A stretch of 64,000 bases of DNA from Pseudomonas sp. IAC-BECa141. GTDB taxonomy: Bacteria; Pseudomonadota; Gammaproteobacteria; Pseudomonadales; Pseudomonadaceae. The notes beneath the pieces are model-generated. The model did not search any database. It had not been told where the DNA came from and saw only the letters and a program-made list of their open reading frames with translations. Positions 30,136-41,508 of the stretch are shown one piece after another (the stretch's first letter is position 1; each line of letters begins with the position of its first letter). The stretch covers positions 3,844,001 to 3,908,000 of the forward strand of contig NZ_CP065410.1 of the NCBI RefSeq assembly GCF_020544405.1, given 5' to 3'. A program made the position numbers and the translations under genes.

Positions 30136-31359
30136 ATGGACAAGACAACGTTGGCCGAGCGTAAGCTCACGGCCGATCAGGCAGAACGGCGTATTCATAC
30201 CGAACTTTCACGCCTGGGCCTCACGCCGCACACCCGCACCCTCGGCAGCAAAGTCGTTGCGGTTCACGCAAGTCTGCAGGGCAGCGACAACCGTCATGCC
30301 CGTGGCTGCGGCAAAGGCTATGCCGATCAGGCACACCTGGGTGCGCTTTATGAAGCACTCGAACACTACTGGACCGATGAGCTCTGTACCTCCGATGTTC
30401 ACCACGAGACAGAAGGTTATTTCAAAGATGCGCCGATGTTTGCCGATGACTCGCTTCTGCACAGGCTCACCTGCCAGCAAAACGTGCGCATCGCCTGCCG
30501 GACTTATGTCTGTCCGCCGTGGCATGACCGGTTTTCCTATCCGGTTGCGCTGACTTCGCCGAACGGTTCACGTTTGCCCTCGTCACCGGGCATGGCGGAC
30601 TACCGCGCCGTGCGGCGCTACGCCAGCAACAGCGGCACCGCGATTGGCGCCACTTACAACGAAGCGATGCTGCACGCCGCCAACGAATGCATCGAGCGCG
30701 ATGCCGTGTCGTTGTTTCTGCTCGATCATTTTTATTACCAGAACCATCCGCCGCTGCGACGGGTAGCGCGTCTCAATGAAAGCGACCCACTCGGACGTCT
30801 GTGGGCCGATGCCGAACAGGAAATCGACGGCGAGATCATCCTGGTGGATATCAGCACCGAATTCAAGGTACGGACCTTTCTGGCCTTCACGACCAGGCCG
30901 GGCGTTCACCCACAGGTGTTTGGCAGCGGTAGCTCTCTCGACCCGCGCCACGCGGCATGGCGGGCGCTCACTGAACTGGTGCAATTGCAACTGAATGCCG
31001 CCGAACCCGAATACTGCCAGACGCTGGCCAATGCGTTACGCAACCTGCGACCCTTCCCGCGCCTGCTGCGCTGCGCGCAGTTCGATACGCAGACGCTGCT
31101 GCATCGCTGCGTTCAACACGAGGTGAGACTGCCGGATTGCGCTAAAAACCTGTCAGTGGAAAACCAGCTGTACTTGCTGACTCAAGACCTGCGGATTCAT
31201 GGCCGTACGCTGGGTACAGCCGTCCTGCAACGAACCGAGCTCGACACCACCCTGCTCAACGTGGTGATCCCCGGCCTTGAGCGCTTCTTCGTGGTTTCCA
31301 GCGGCAACGTCGTCATCCCGCAAGCCCGGGGCCGTACGCTGGAGAGGCGAGCCCCATGA
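30136..31359 (+). CDS. YcaO-domain protein (peptide backbone-modifying enzyme)
   Basis: YcaO enzymes use ATP to activate a peptide backbone amide, giving azolines, thioamides or amidines. The 407-residue protein shows the family ATP/Mg-binding segments in order: GALYEALEHYW (69-79), SGTAIGATYNEAM continuing to NECIERDAV (166-191, the ExxER core) and RALTELVQLQL (276-286), then the C-terminal LNVVIPGLERFF strand. It ends RTLERRAP and lacks the PxPxP tail typical of azoline-forming cyclodehydratases. There is no E1-like partner (C protein) or TfuA gene alongside, so this is a stand-alone YcaO. The ATG at 30136 has GGAAGGGA upstream; the longer frame from 30082 runs through the attenuator and is rejected. 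The next gene starts inside its stop (ATGA). Confidence 0.88.
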   Translation: MDKTTLAERKLTADQAERRIHTELSRLGLTPHTRTLGSKVVAVHASLQGSDNRHARGCGKGYADQAHLGALYEALEHYWTDELCTSDVHHETEGYFKDAPMFADDSLLHRLTCQQNVRIACRTYVCPPWHDRFSYPVALTSPNGSRLPSSPGMADYRAVRRYASNSGTAIGATYNEAMLHAANECIERDAVSLFLLDHFYYQNHPPLRRVARLNESDPLGRLWADAEQEIDGEIILVDISTEFKVRTFLAFTTRPGVHPQVFGSGSSLDPRHAAWRALTELVQLQLNAAEPEYCQTLANALRNLRPFPRLLRCAQFDTQTLLHRCVQHEVRLPDCAKNLSVENQLYLLTQDLRIHGRTLGTAVLQRTELDTTLLNVVIPGLERFFVVSSGNVVIPQARGRTLERRAP

Positions 31360-32306
31360 ACCGACTCGATCGCACCCGGGAACTGACATTGGCCCGATCC
31401 ATGCGCCTTCATCTCAATGAGAACGGCGCTGTTGGCCACTTCCTCGAACCGCGAGGCAGCGGACTGCATCAGGTTTTTTTCCTGCGGGTGAGCGATGAGC
31501 TCTGGGTCGGCCGCAAGCTCCTGCAACGTGACCGGCATTTTCGCTGGCAGGCCAGCAGCGTGCTCAAACCCGGCATGTTGTTTGGCCCGCATCTGCATTC
31601 ATTGTGGGGGGATGACGGTTTGTCGATCGGCTATCGAACGGCCTCCCCCGCGGAGAAAACGCAGGTCTTCGAACATGCATTGCATCAGGCTGACAGCGAG
31701 ATCCTGGTTCCCTTTCCACTGCTGGATGAGGCGGGCCGGGAAGCGGTCTGCCCGGCAGAGTTCTGGCAAGGCAACGAATCACTGGCCGAACAGCTGAACA
31801 CTGACGAGCACCACCTGCGCGAATACTGCGCCGGGCTGCTCCAGGCCATCACTGAAAAAGGCGCACTGGTTTACGACCCGGCTTGTTCAACGGGCGCGTT
31901 CATCGCCCATCTCGCCCGCGCCCTGCCCGATTGTCTTTGCCTGGGCAGTGACCGCTCGGCCTCGATGATCGAACATGCCAGGCGATGGCACAGCGGAACA
32001 TCCGTCGAGTTCGACGTGCTGGAGGCGAGTGAGGCCTTCGATACCGGGATTCGCTGCGATGTCTTGATCCTGCGTTTCCTCAACGCCGAAGTCTTGACCC
32101 GCCGAGAGGCGCAAACCGCATTCGAGTCGCTGATCCGCTGCGTCAAGCCCGGCGGCACGATCCTCGTTTTCGGTCACACCCCGGTGCTGATCCCGGTCAC
32201 CTGGCTTGCCTCCATCCACCACCTGAAACTTGAATCCAGCGTCGCGGCCCGGCCGGGGCAAGTCGAGCTGTTCCAGTTTTATCGTCTGACGGTTCACGCG
32301 TCATGA
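31356..32306 (+). CDS. class I SAM-dependent methyltransferase with an extra N-terminal domain
   Basis: A 316-residue protein in two parts. Residues about 165-310 are a Rossmann-type methyltransferase: SAM loop VYDPACSTGAFIAHLA (172-187), the acidic end of strand 2 in LGSDRSASMIEHAR, CDVLILRFLNAE, and the post-I motif LIRCVKPGGTILVFG. The first 160 residues (containing LHQVFFLRVSDELWVGRKLL and KPGMLFGPHLHSLWG) match nothing I recognise and could bind the peptide. It overlaps the YcaO gene and the hydrolase gene by 4 bases each, so all three are co-translated. Methylation of the matured peptide is the natural reading; the target atom is unknown. Confidence 0.8.
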   Translation: MNRLDRTRELTLARSMRLHLNENGAVGHFLEPRGSGLHQVFFLRVSDELWVGRKLLQRDRHFRWQASSVLKPGMLFGPHLHSLWGDDGLSIGYRTASPAEKTQVFEHALHQADSEILVPFPLLDEAGREAVCPAEFWQGNESLAEQLNTDEHHLREYCAGLLQAITEKGALVYDPACSTGAFIAHLARALPDCLCLGSDRSASMIEHARRWHSGTSVEFDVLEASEAFDTGIRCDVLILRFLNAEVLTRREAQTAFESLIRCVKPGGTILVFGHTPVLIPVTWLASIHHLKLESSVAARPGQVELFQFYRLTVHAS

Positions 32307-33181
32307 CCTTTTCCCTGCACAGCCGAGGTTATTACCCGACTGGTGACGGACATCGGCTCTATTGGGAACGCCATGGTGTTCCGGGACACGAACCGGTGTT
32401 TTTCCTCCATGGCGGCCCCGGCGGACGTATCAGTCGTCACCATCTGCAGTTTTTCGACCTGGGCCGGTTCGACATCATCCTGTTTGACCAACGAGGTTGC
32501 GGGCGCTCGACGCCCTACGGCGAGCTGCAGTACAACACCACCGGGTTGTGTGTCGAAGACATCGATGCCCTGCGCCAGCATTTCGGCTTCGAAAGAATCA
32601 GTGTGTTGGGAGTGTCATGGGGCAGTTGGCTGGCGATTCAGTACCAGCAGCGTTACCCGCAGCACCTGCTGAAAACCACGCTGGTTTCGGTATTCGTGCC
32701 GTTTGCCGCCAATGTCCGGGCTTACGATCAGGCGCTCAATGACGGGCTGAGGCAATCGCCAGAATCATCGTCCGGCCAACGCGCCAGGGACATCTACCGG
32801 ATACTCGGCGAAGGCCGCCCATCGCAGCAACACCGCGCCGCCATCGAATGGTTGAACGCTGTTCTACGTCGCACAGGGCAGACGATCTGCCCCGACACCC
32901 TGGAGCGCTTTGTCGATCAGGAAGCGGTGCTCGCCATCCGCCTCGAACTGCATTACCACCTGCAGAACTACGGCTTCACGCCAGAGGATGAAGATCTGAC
33001 TCTCGATGACAACACCCAGCTGATCCAGGGCATTCGCGACACCCATGGCATGGCCAGCGTGCGCTGGCTCAGGCAACGCATGAACATCCACTGCCGACTG
33101 CTGCACACCGGGCACAACGCTTTTGAAAACGCCACACTCAAAGCGGTGCGCCGGGCGGTGAAACGTGAAATCGAAGGCTAA
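32303..33181 (+). CDS. proline iminopeptidase-like alpha/beta hydrolase (S33)
   Basis: A 292-residue alpha/beta hydrolase clearly related to proline iminopeptidase: GDGHRLYWERHG, FFLHGGPGGRIS (oxyanion region), FDQRGCGRSTPYGELQYNTT, nucleophile S105 in GVSWGS, a candidate acid near D246 (IRDTHG) and the catalytic His in HTGHNAFEN. It is about 25-30 residues shorter than housekeeping enzymes, and the cap domain differs, so its specificity has probably shifted. The position at the end of a YcaO operon suggests that it trims residues from, or cleaves the tail off, the modified peptide. It starts in the methyltransferase stop (ATGA). No exporter gene follows. Confidence 0.85.
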   Translation: MTFSLHSRGYYPTGDGHRLYWERHGVPGHEPVFFLHGGPGGRISRHHLQFFDLGRFDIILFDQRGCGRSTPYGELQYNTTGLCVEDIDALRQHFGFERISVLGVSWGSWLAIQYQQRYPQHLLKTTLVSVFVPFAANVRAYDQALNDGLRQSPESSSGQRARDIYRILGEGRPSQQHRAAIEWLNAVLRRTGQTICPDTLERFVDQEAVLAIRLELHYHLQNYGFTPEDEDLTLDDNTQLIQGIRDTHGMASVRWLRQRMNIHCRLLHTGHNAFENATLKAVRRAVKREIEG

Positions 33182-33206
33182 AAAAAACGGCACCCGAAGG
33201 TGCCGT
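33181..33206 (-). terminator. intrinsic terminator of the glycerol-type ABC operon (minus strand)
   Basis: ACGGCACC / GGTGCCGT stem with tetraloop; on the minus strand it is followed by a seven-T run. It lies between converging operons, so it may also stop the peptide operon, although the plus strand lacks a T-run. Confidence 0.85.
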
Positions 33207-33224
33207 TCCGTCCTGCAAAAGCGC

Positions 33225-34967
<1,743 letters not shown>

Positions 34968-35014
34968 AGAGACCTCCTGTTAGGTTTTCGGAGCAAAATT
35001 GCCGAGCGATTCGA

Positions 35015-35287
35015 CTAGCCCCAACGCATCACAGCCAACAGCCACACCAGGGACAACGCGGACGCTACCCAGATGCTCCAGTCGGTCACGCCAATTACCA
35101 GCAAATGCAGGTAGGCGCTGCCGAGAAGACCAATGAACAAGCGATCGCCACGGGTGGTGGCAATCGGCAGAAACCCTCGCCGCAAGATGCTCGGCGAGCG
35201 CAGTTCCCAGGTGGTCATGCCCACCAGGATCAAACCAATCACGATGAAAAACGCCGCCGTCGGGACGGTCCAGCTCATCCATTCCAT
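35015..35287 (-). CDS. glpU: small membrane protein DUF2160 (GlpU-like)
   Basis: A 90-residue membrane protein with three hydrophobic segments (TVPTAAFFIVIGLILVGM, GLLGSAYLHLLVIGV, WVASALSLVWLLAVM) and a basic loop between the first two. It belongs to the DUF2160 family found between the permease and binding-protein genes of GlpSTPQUV-type operons; its role in transport is unknown. I choose the ATG at 35287, five bases after GAGG; the adjacent ATG at 35284 is an equal alternative. It starts 10 bases after the upstream permease stop. Confidence 0.78.
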   Translation of the reverse strand: MEWMSWTVPTAAFFIVIGLILVGMTTWELRSPSILRRGFLPIATTRGDRLFIGLLGSAYLHLLVIGVTDWSIWVASALSLVWLLAVMRWG

Positions 35288-35297
35288 CATCAGTTCC

Positions 35298-36098
<801 letters not shown>

Positions 36099-36107
36099 GG
36101 CCGGGCC

Positions 36108-36970
<863 letters not shown>

Positions 36971-36974
<4 letters not shown>

Positions 36975-38083
36975 GGCTGTACCTCGCTGTCGGTGGCATC
37001 CAGCAGAAACTCGTCGGCATAGACCATCAGCCACTGCGCCGGAAAACTGATGTAAGCCGTGCCCTGCGGCACCGGTTTGTCTTCGGCCAGACGCACCTTC
37101 AGCGGGGCGCCGTCCAGGTCCAGGGTCATGATCTTGTAGGTGCCGAGGTCTTCGACGTGTACGACCCGTGCCTGCATCGCGTCATCAAACGGCTCGTCCC
37201 ACACATGGATGAACTCGGGGCGGATGCCGACCTTCAGATTTTTCCACTGGCAGTGTTCGATATGGCGCTGCAAGGCGTCGGACAACGGCAGATGGGTCGA
37301 GTTGAAACCGACACCGCCCGGTTGCGGCTGTACCTCAATCAGATTCATCCCCGGGCTGCCGATGAAGTAGCCGACAAAGGTGTGGCTCGGCCGCTCGAAC
37401 AATTCCCGTGGCGTACCGAACTGGACGATCTGCCCGCCGTACATCACCGCAATCTTGTCGGCGAAGGTCGACGCCTCCAGCTGATCGTGGGTGACGTAGA
37501 CCATGGTGATGTTGAACTGCTCGTGGATCTGCTTGAGCTTGCGCCGCAGTTTCCATTTCAGGTGCGGGTCGATCACCGTCAGCGGCTCGTCGAAGAGGAT
37601 CGCCGACACGTCGTCGCGCACCAGGCCACGGCCCATGGAGACTTTCTGTTTTTCGTCGGCGGTGAGGTTGCGCGCCTTTTTGCTCAACAGGTTTTGCAGA
37701 TCGAGGACTTCGGCGATTTCCTGCACCTTGCTGTGTACTTTCGCCTCGGCCAGGCCCTGATTTCTCAAGGGAAAGGCCAGGTTGTCGAACACGGTCATGG
37801 TGTCGTACACCACCGGAAACTGAAAAACCTGAGCGATGTTGCGCTTCTCCGGGGTCAGGTCGTTGACCGCTTTGCCGTCGAACAACACATGCCCCTGGGA
37901 CGGGCTGAGCAAACCGGAAATGATGTTGAGCAAGGTCGATTTGCCGCAGCCCGAAGGGCCGAGCAAGGCATACGCGCCGCCCTGCTCCCAGATGTGGTCC
38001 ATCTCGCGGATCGCGTAATCCTCGGGCCCGCTCGGGGTTTTGCTGTAGCTGTGGGCGAGGTGCTGCAAACGGATTTCGGCCAT
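36971..38083 (-). CDS. glpT: ABC transporter ATPase, glycerol type (second, degenerate signature)
   Basis: A 370-residue MalK-like ATPase. Walker A is canonical (LLGPSGCGKSTLLN), Walker B reads AILFDEPLTVIDPHLK and the switch His is in YVTHDQLEA. The signature motif is degenerate, LTADEKQK instead of LSGGQ, so one of the two composite ATP sites formed with GlpS should be weak or inactive. A C-terminal OB-like regulatory domain follows from about residue 240. It starts with a one-base overlap on the upstream ATPase gene (TGATG). Confidence 0.87.
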
Positions 38084-39177
38084 CAGGCAACCCTCGCGAC
38101 ACGCCGGCCCGGTGCCTGCACCAGCCGGCCCTGCGCATCGAACACAAACAGTTTATGGGTCGGGATATAGATGCGGATCGGCGCATCGACGTCGTATTCG
38201 TGAACACCCGGCAGATGCAGCACCAGCAGGAAATGCTCGTTGCGCACGTGCAGGAAGGTTTCCGAACCGCTGATCTCCGCCACCTCGACGGTCACCGCCA
38301 GTTCCAGGTCGTCATCGTTGCTCGGTACCAGCGAGATGTGGCTCGGGCGCACGCCAAAACGGTACTCGCCCTCGCCCACCGGCCGCAGATCGACGTTCAA
38401 CGGAAAGTGTACGAAGTTGGCGAAGCTCACTTCGTTGCCGGCGATACGTCCCGGCATCAGGTTGATCGGTGGCTCGGAGAACAATTCGGCCGCCAGCACG
38501 GTTTTCGGCTGGTGATAGACCTCGGTCGAAGGGCCGCTCTGGATCACCCGACCTTCGTGAAGAATGGTAGTGGTGCCGCCCAGCGCCAGCGCTTCGTTGG
38601 GTTCGGTGGTGGCGTAGATGGCGATGGTATGGCGCGCCTTGAACAGCTCGCGCATCTCCTGGCGCAGCTCTTCGCGCAATTTGTAGTCGAGGTTGACCAG
38701 CGGCTCATCGAACAGGATCAGCTCGGCATCCTTGACCAGCGCTCGCGCCATGGCGGTGCGCTGCTGCTGGCCGCCGGACAGTTCCAGCGGATAGCGCTTC
38801 AGAAACTTCTCGATGCGCAGCATCTTCGCGGTTTCCTGCACCTTGCTCTGGATCAGCTCGTTGGAGATCCCGGCCTGGCGCAACGGCGAGGCAATGTTCT
38901 CGAACACCGTCATGGTCGGGTAATTGATGAATTGCTGATAGACCATCGACACGTTGCGCAAACGCACCGGGCGCTGAGTAACGTCGACGCCGTTCATCAG
39001 GATGCGGCCGCTGTCGGGCTTGTCCAGACCGGCCATCAGGCGCATCAGACTGGTTTTGCCGGACAGCGTACGTCCGAGCAAAACGTTAAAGGATCCAGGT
39101 TCGAATTTCAGGCTCGCATCGTCGATCCAGGTCTGGCCCTCGACGGTACGGCTGACGTGCTCCAGGGTGAGTGACAT
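38083..39177 (-). CDS. glpS: ABC transporter ATPase, glycerol type (first)
   Basis: A 364-residue MalK-like ATPase, first gene of the operon. Walker A is slightly unusual (LLGRTLSGKTSLMRL, without the second Gly), the signature ELSGGQQQRTAMARAL is intact, Walker B is LILFDEPLVNLDYKLR, and the usual switch His of the H-loop is replaced in IYATTEPNEA. Together with GlpT, whose signature is degenerate but whose Walker A and H-loop are intact, it would form an asymmetric heterodimer with one good ATP site. A sigma-54 promoter lies 34-60 bases upstream. Confidence 0.87.
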   Translation of the reverse strand: MSLTLEHVSRTVEGQTWIDDASLKFEPGSFNVLLGRTLSGKTSLMRLMAGLDKPDSGRILMNGVDVTQRPVRLRNVSMVYQQFINYPTMTVFENIASPLRQAGISNELIQSKVQETAKMLRIEKFLKRYPLELSGGQQQRTAMARALVKDAELILFDEPLVNLDYKLREELRQEMRELFKARHTIAIYATTEPNEALALGGTTTILHEGRVIQSGPSTEVYHQPKTVLAAELFSEPPINLMPGRIAGNEVSFANFVHFPLNVDLRPVGEGEYRFGVRPSHISLVPSNDDDLELAVTVEVAEISGSETFLHVRNEHFLLVLHLPGVHEYDVDAPIRIYIPTHKLFVFDAQGRLVQAPGRRVARVA

Positions 39178-39221
39178 TGCTCGGCCTTTTTATTATTGGA
39201 GTCAAGCGACCTGTCCTGTAG

Positions 39222-39237
39222 AGCGACATTCGTGCCA
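39222..39237 (-). promoter_or_regulatory. sigma-54 (-24/-12) promoter of the glycerol-type ABC operon
   Basis: On the minus strand TGGCACG-AATG-TCGCT: the -24 element is a perfect match, the invariant GG and GC are spaced as required, and only one base of the -12 box departs from TTGC. Predicted start near 39211, about 34 bases before the glpS ATG. Confidence 0.7.
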
Positions 39238-39301
39238 GAAACGGCAAGCTGTTGATTTACCGTCGAATTCACTGAAAGCCACGCAAACCGTGGTTCGTAG
39301 C

Positions 39302-39371
39302 TGAACACAAATGAACAGTTGTGACTGAACAATTGAACAGTCGCGCGATTGACAATGAACAATAGTGAACA
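39302..39371 (-). promoter_or_regulatory. array of six TGAACA hexamers, likely enhancer (UAS)
   Basis: Same-orientation copies start at 39302, 39312, 39326, 39334, 39356 and 39366. The outer two pairs are each exactly 10 bases apart (one helical turn). They lie about 90-160 bases upstream of the sigma-54 start, the usual distance for an enhancer-binding protein, and the adjacent gene encodes one. Confidence 0.6.
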
Positions 39372-39401
39372 ACACTCTATGGATGCTTTTTGGCACGGAT
39401 C

Positions 39402-39492
39402 CTGTGAGAGCGAGCTTGCTCGCGATGGCGGTATGTCATTCACCGTTGATGTAACTGACACATCGCTATCGCGAGCAAGCTCGCTCCCACAG
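39402..39492. repeat. inverted REP pair (GAGCTTGCTCGC type)
   Basis: GAGCGAGCTTGCTCGCGAT and ATCGCGAGCAAGCTCGCTC arms about 40 bases apart, each arm itself an imperfect hairpin. The same family occurs at 47859, 58505 and 63014. Confidence 0.9.
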
Positions 39493-39540
39493 AGATCTCA
39501 ATAACAATAATAAAAATGCTGTATTCAGAGGCTGACTGCC

Positions 39541-41406
39541 ATGGCCGCACCTGCCCCGCCGCTTTCCCATGACGCCATCGTCCAGGACTCCTGGTCCCGT
39601 TGCCGCGCCTTCGGTCTCAATCATCAAAGCGCCCCGGCTTTCGATCAGCTGCCCGCCGCCGGCATCGCGCAGTTGCTCGACCGCCATCATTCGCTGGTGC
39701 AGACCACTCACCAGGAAGTGCTGCCGTATTACGAGAACATCCTGAGCAACTCCAACTGCCTGATCATGCTGGCCGACAATCAGGGCCAGGTTTTGACGTC
39801 CTGGGGCACCCAGCGCTTTATCGAGCCGAATCTGGCGCGGGGTTTCCAGGCCGGCGCCAGTTGGGTCGAGCGCGCCAGCGGCACCAACGCCATCGGCACG
39901 GCGCTGGCCTGTGAGCAGGCGGTGCACATCGAACACGATGAACACTTTCTCAAGGCCAACCGTTTCATGACCGGTTCCGCTGCACCGATTTTCGATGCCG
40001 AGCGCAAGGTCATCGCCGTGCTCGACGTGTCCAGCGACAGCTACCTGCCGCCCTCGCACACCCTCGGCATGGTCAAGATGATGAGCCAGACGGTGGAGAA
40101 CCGACTGATCCTCAACCTGTTCCACGGCCAGCACTTTCAACTGACATTCAACACCGGGTTGAACAACCTCGACAGCCAGTGGGCCGGGCTGCTGATCTTT
40201 GATGAGAGCGGTCAGGTGCTGTCGGCCAACCGTCGGGCCGACAATCTGTTGGGTGTGCGGTTATCCCGGGTCAGCGTTGAAAGCCTGTTCAAGGTGTCGT
40301 TGCTGGAGTTGATCAATCAGCCGGACGGATTGCCGTTTGCCTTGCAGACCTCGGGGCGCAATCGTTTCCAGTGTTTGTTGAAACGGCCTAAACAGGTGCC
40401 GATTCAGGCGCGGGTCTTCAATGAAACCAGAACCGCTGAAACCAGAACCGCCGAACCGAAAGTCGCCGTACCGACGGCGATCAGCCTGAGCACTTTGCAT
40501 TTCGGCGACAGCCGCGTGGAAAAAGCCGTGCGCCAGGCTGAACGCCTGCTGGAAAAGGACATCCCGCTGCTGATTCACGGCGAAACCGGGGTTGGCAAGG
40601 AAGTTTTCGTCAAAGCCCTGCATCAGGCCAGCTCACGCTGCAAACAGGCGTTCATCGCCGTCAACTGCGCGGCGATCCCCGCCGAACTGGTGGAGTCAGA
40701 GCTGTTCGGCTACGAGAAAGGCGCGTTCACCGGCGCCAACCAGAAAGGCAGCATCGGGCTGATCCGCAAGGCCGACAAAGGCACGCTGTTTCTCGATGAA
40801 ATTGGCGATATGCCCCTGCCAACCCAGGCAAGGCTGTTGCGGGTGTTGCAGGAGCGCTGCGTGCAACCGGTGGGCAGCAGCGAGCTGTTTCCTGTGGATC
40901 TGCGGATCATCTCCGCCACCAACCGTTCGCTCAGGGAACAGGTGCAACTGGGGCGCTTTCGCGAAGACTTGTACTACCGCATTGGCGGTTTGACTCTGGA
41001 GTTGCCACCGCTACGCGAGCGCAGCGACAAGCAGGCGCTGTTCAAACGGCTGTGGGAACAGCATCGCGAGCCGACGCAGTGGGCGGGATTGAGTCGTGAA
41101 GTGCTGGAACTGTTCGAACGGCACCCGTGGCCGGGCAATCTGCGTCAGGTCAGCAGCGTGATGCAGGTGGCGCTGGCGATGGCCGAGGAACAACCGATTC
41201 GACCCGAGCATCTGCCGGACGATTTTTTCGTCGATCTGGAGATGGAGCCGGTAGAGGTGGCCGAGCCGTTGGGCATTGATCTGAACGATGCCGAGGCGTT
41301 GAACCGGGAGTTGCAGTTGGCCGGGGGCAATATTTCCCATCTGGCGCGACGGTTGGGGGTGAGCCGCAATACGCTGTACAAGCGATTGCGGCAGCTTGAA
41401 AACTGA
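39541..41406 (+). CDS. sigma-54-dependent activator, GAF-AAA-Fis (AcoR-like)
   Basis: A 621-residue enhancer-binding protein. Residues about 60-190 form a GAF-type sensor (ending AVLDVSSDSYLPPSHTLGMV), about 195-290 a PAS-like segment (AGLLIFDESGQVLSANRRA). The AAA+ domain has Walker A GETGVGKE, the sigma-54 contact loop ESELFGYEKGAFTGA, Walker B GTLFLDEIGDMP and the Arg-finger region; the C-terminus is a Fis-type helix-turn-helix (GGNISHLARRLGVSRNTLYKRL). A short tandem repeat ETRTAETRTA lies in the linker. It is divergent from the ABC operon that carries a sigma-54 promoter, which it very probably controls. The ligand is unknown; AcoR relatives sense small alcohols, acetoin or similar compounds. 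Confidence 0.9.
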   Translation: MAAPAPPLSHDAIVQDSWSRCRAFGLNHQSAPAFDQLPAAGIAQLLDRHHSLVQTTHQEVLPYYENILSNSNCLIMLADNQGQVLTSWGTQRFIEPNLARGFQAGASWVERASGTNAIGTALACEQAVHIEHDEHFLKANRFMTGSAAPIFDAERKVIAVLDVSSDSYLPPSHTLGMVKMMSQTVENRLILNLFHGQHFQLTFNTGLNNLDSQWAGLLIFDESGQVLSANRRADNLLGVRLSRVSVESLFKVSLLELINQPDGLPFALQTSGRNRFQCLLKRPKQVPIQARVFNETRTAETRTAEPKVAVPTAISLSTLHFGDSRVEKAVRQAERLLEKDIPLLIHGETGVGKEVFVKALHQASSRCKQAFIAVNCAAIPAELVESELFGYEKGAFTGANQKGSIGLIRKADKGTLFLDEIGDMPLPTQARLLRVLQERCVQPVGSSELFPVDLRIISATNRSLREQVQLGRFREDLYYRIGGLTLELPPLRERSDKQALFKRLWEQHREPTQWAGLSREVLELFERHPWPGNLRQVSSVMQVALAMAEEQPIRPEHLPDDFFVDLEMEPVEVAEPLGIDLNDAEALNRELQLAGGNISHLARRLGVSRNTLYKRLRQLEN

Positions 41407-41423
41407 GCGCCCCACGGGATCGA

Positions 41424-41448
41424 TCCCATGCTCTGCGTGGGAACGATC
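41424..41448. repeat. partial copy of the CGTTCCCACGC repeat
   Basis: CCCATGCTCTGCGTGGGAACGATC, half of the longer palindromic element seen at 46140, 51235 and 60014. Confidence 0.65.
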
Positions 41449-41465
41449 ACGCCGTCAGAAAAACA

Positions 41466-41490
41466 AAAACCCGCACAAGGCGGGTTTTGT
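41466..41490. terminator. bidirectional terminator between the activator gene and cysS
   Basis: Nine-base stem AAAACCCGC / GCGGGTTTT with a 5-base loop; A- and T-rich on both sides, so it can end both converging transcripts. Confidence 0.88.
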
Positions 41491-41508
41491 TTGTAACAGG
41501 CGCAGCAA

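Larger units (their letters stand above)
39178..39540. promoter_or_regulatory. divergent regulatory region, ABC operon and sigma-54 activator
   Basis: 363 bases holding, from left to right: the -24/-12 promoter of the ABC operon, an AT-rich linker, an array of six TGAACA hexamers, and an inverted REP pair just before the activator gene. This is the standard arrangement of an enhancer-dependent promoter, with the activator gene adjacent. Confidence 0.75.

Noticed and set aside
39302..39371. Six short repeats considered as a CRISPR-like array
   Set aside because: Units are only six bases with irregular 2-16 base gaps and there are no cas genes; a protein-binding array fits better.
39391..39408. 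TGGCACG on the plus strand as a second sigma-54 promoter for the activator gene
   Set aside because: The -24 box is good, but the bases at the -12 position lack the essential GC.
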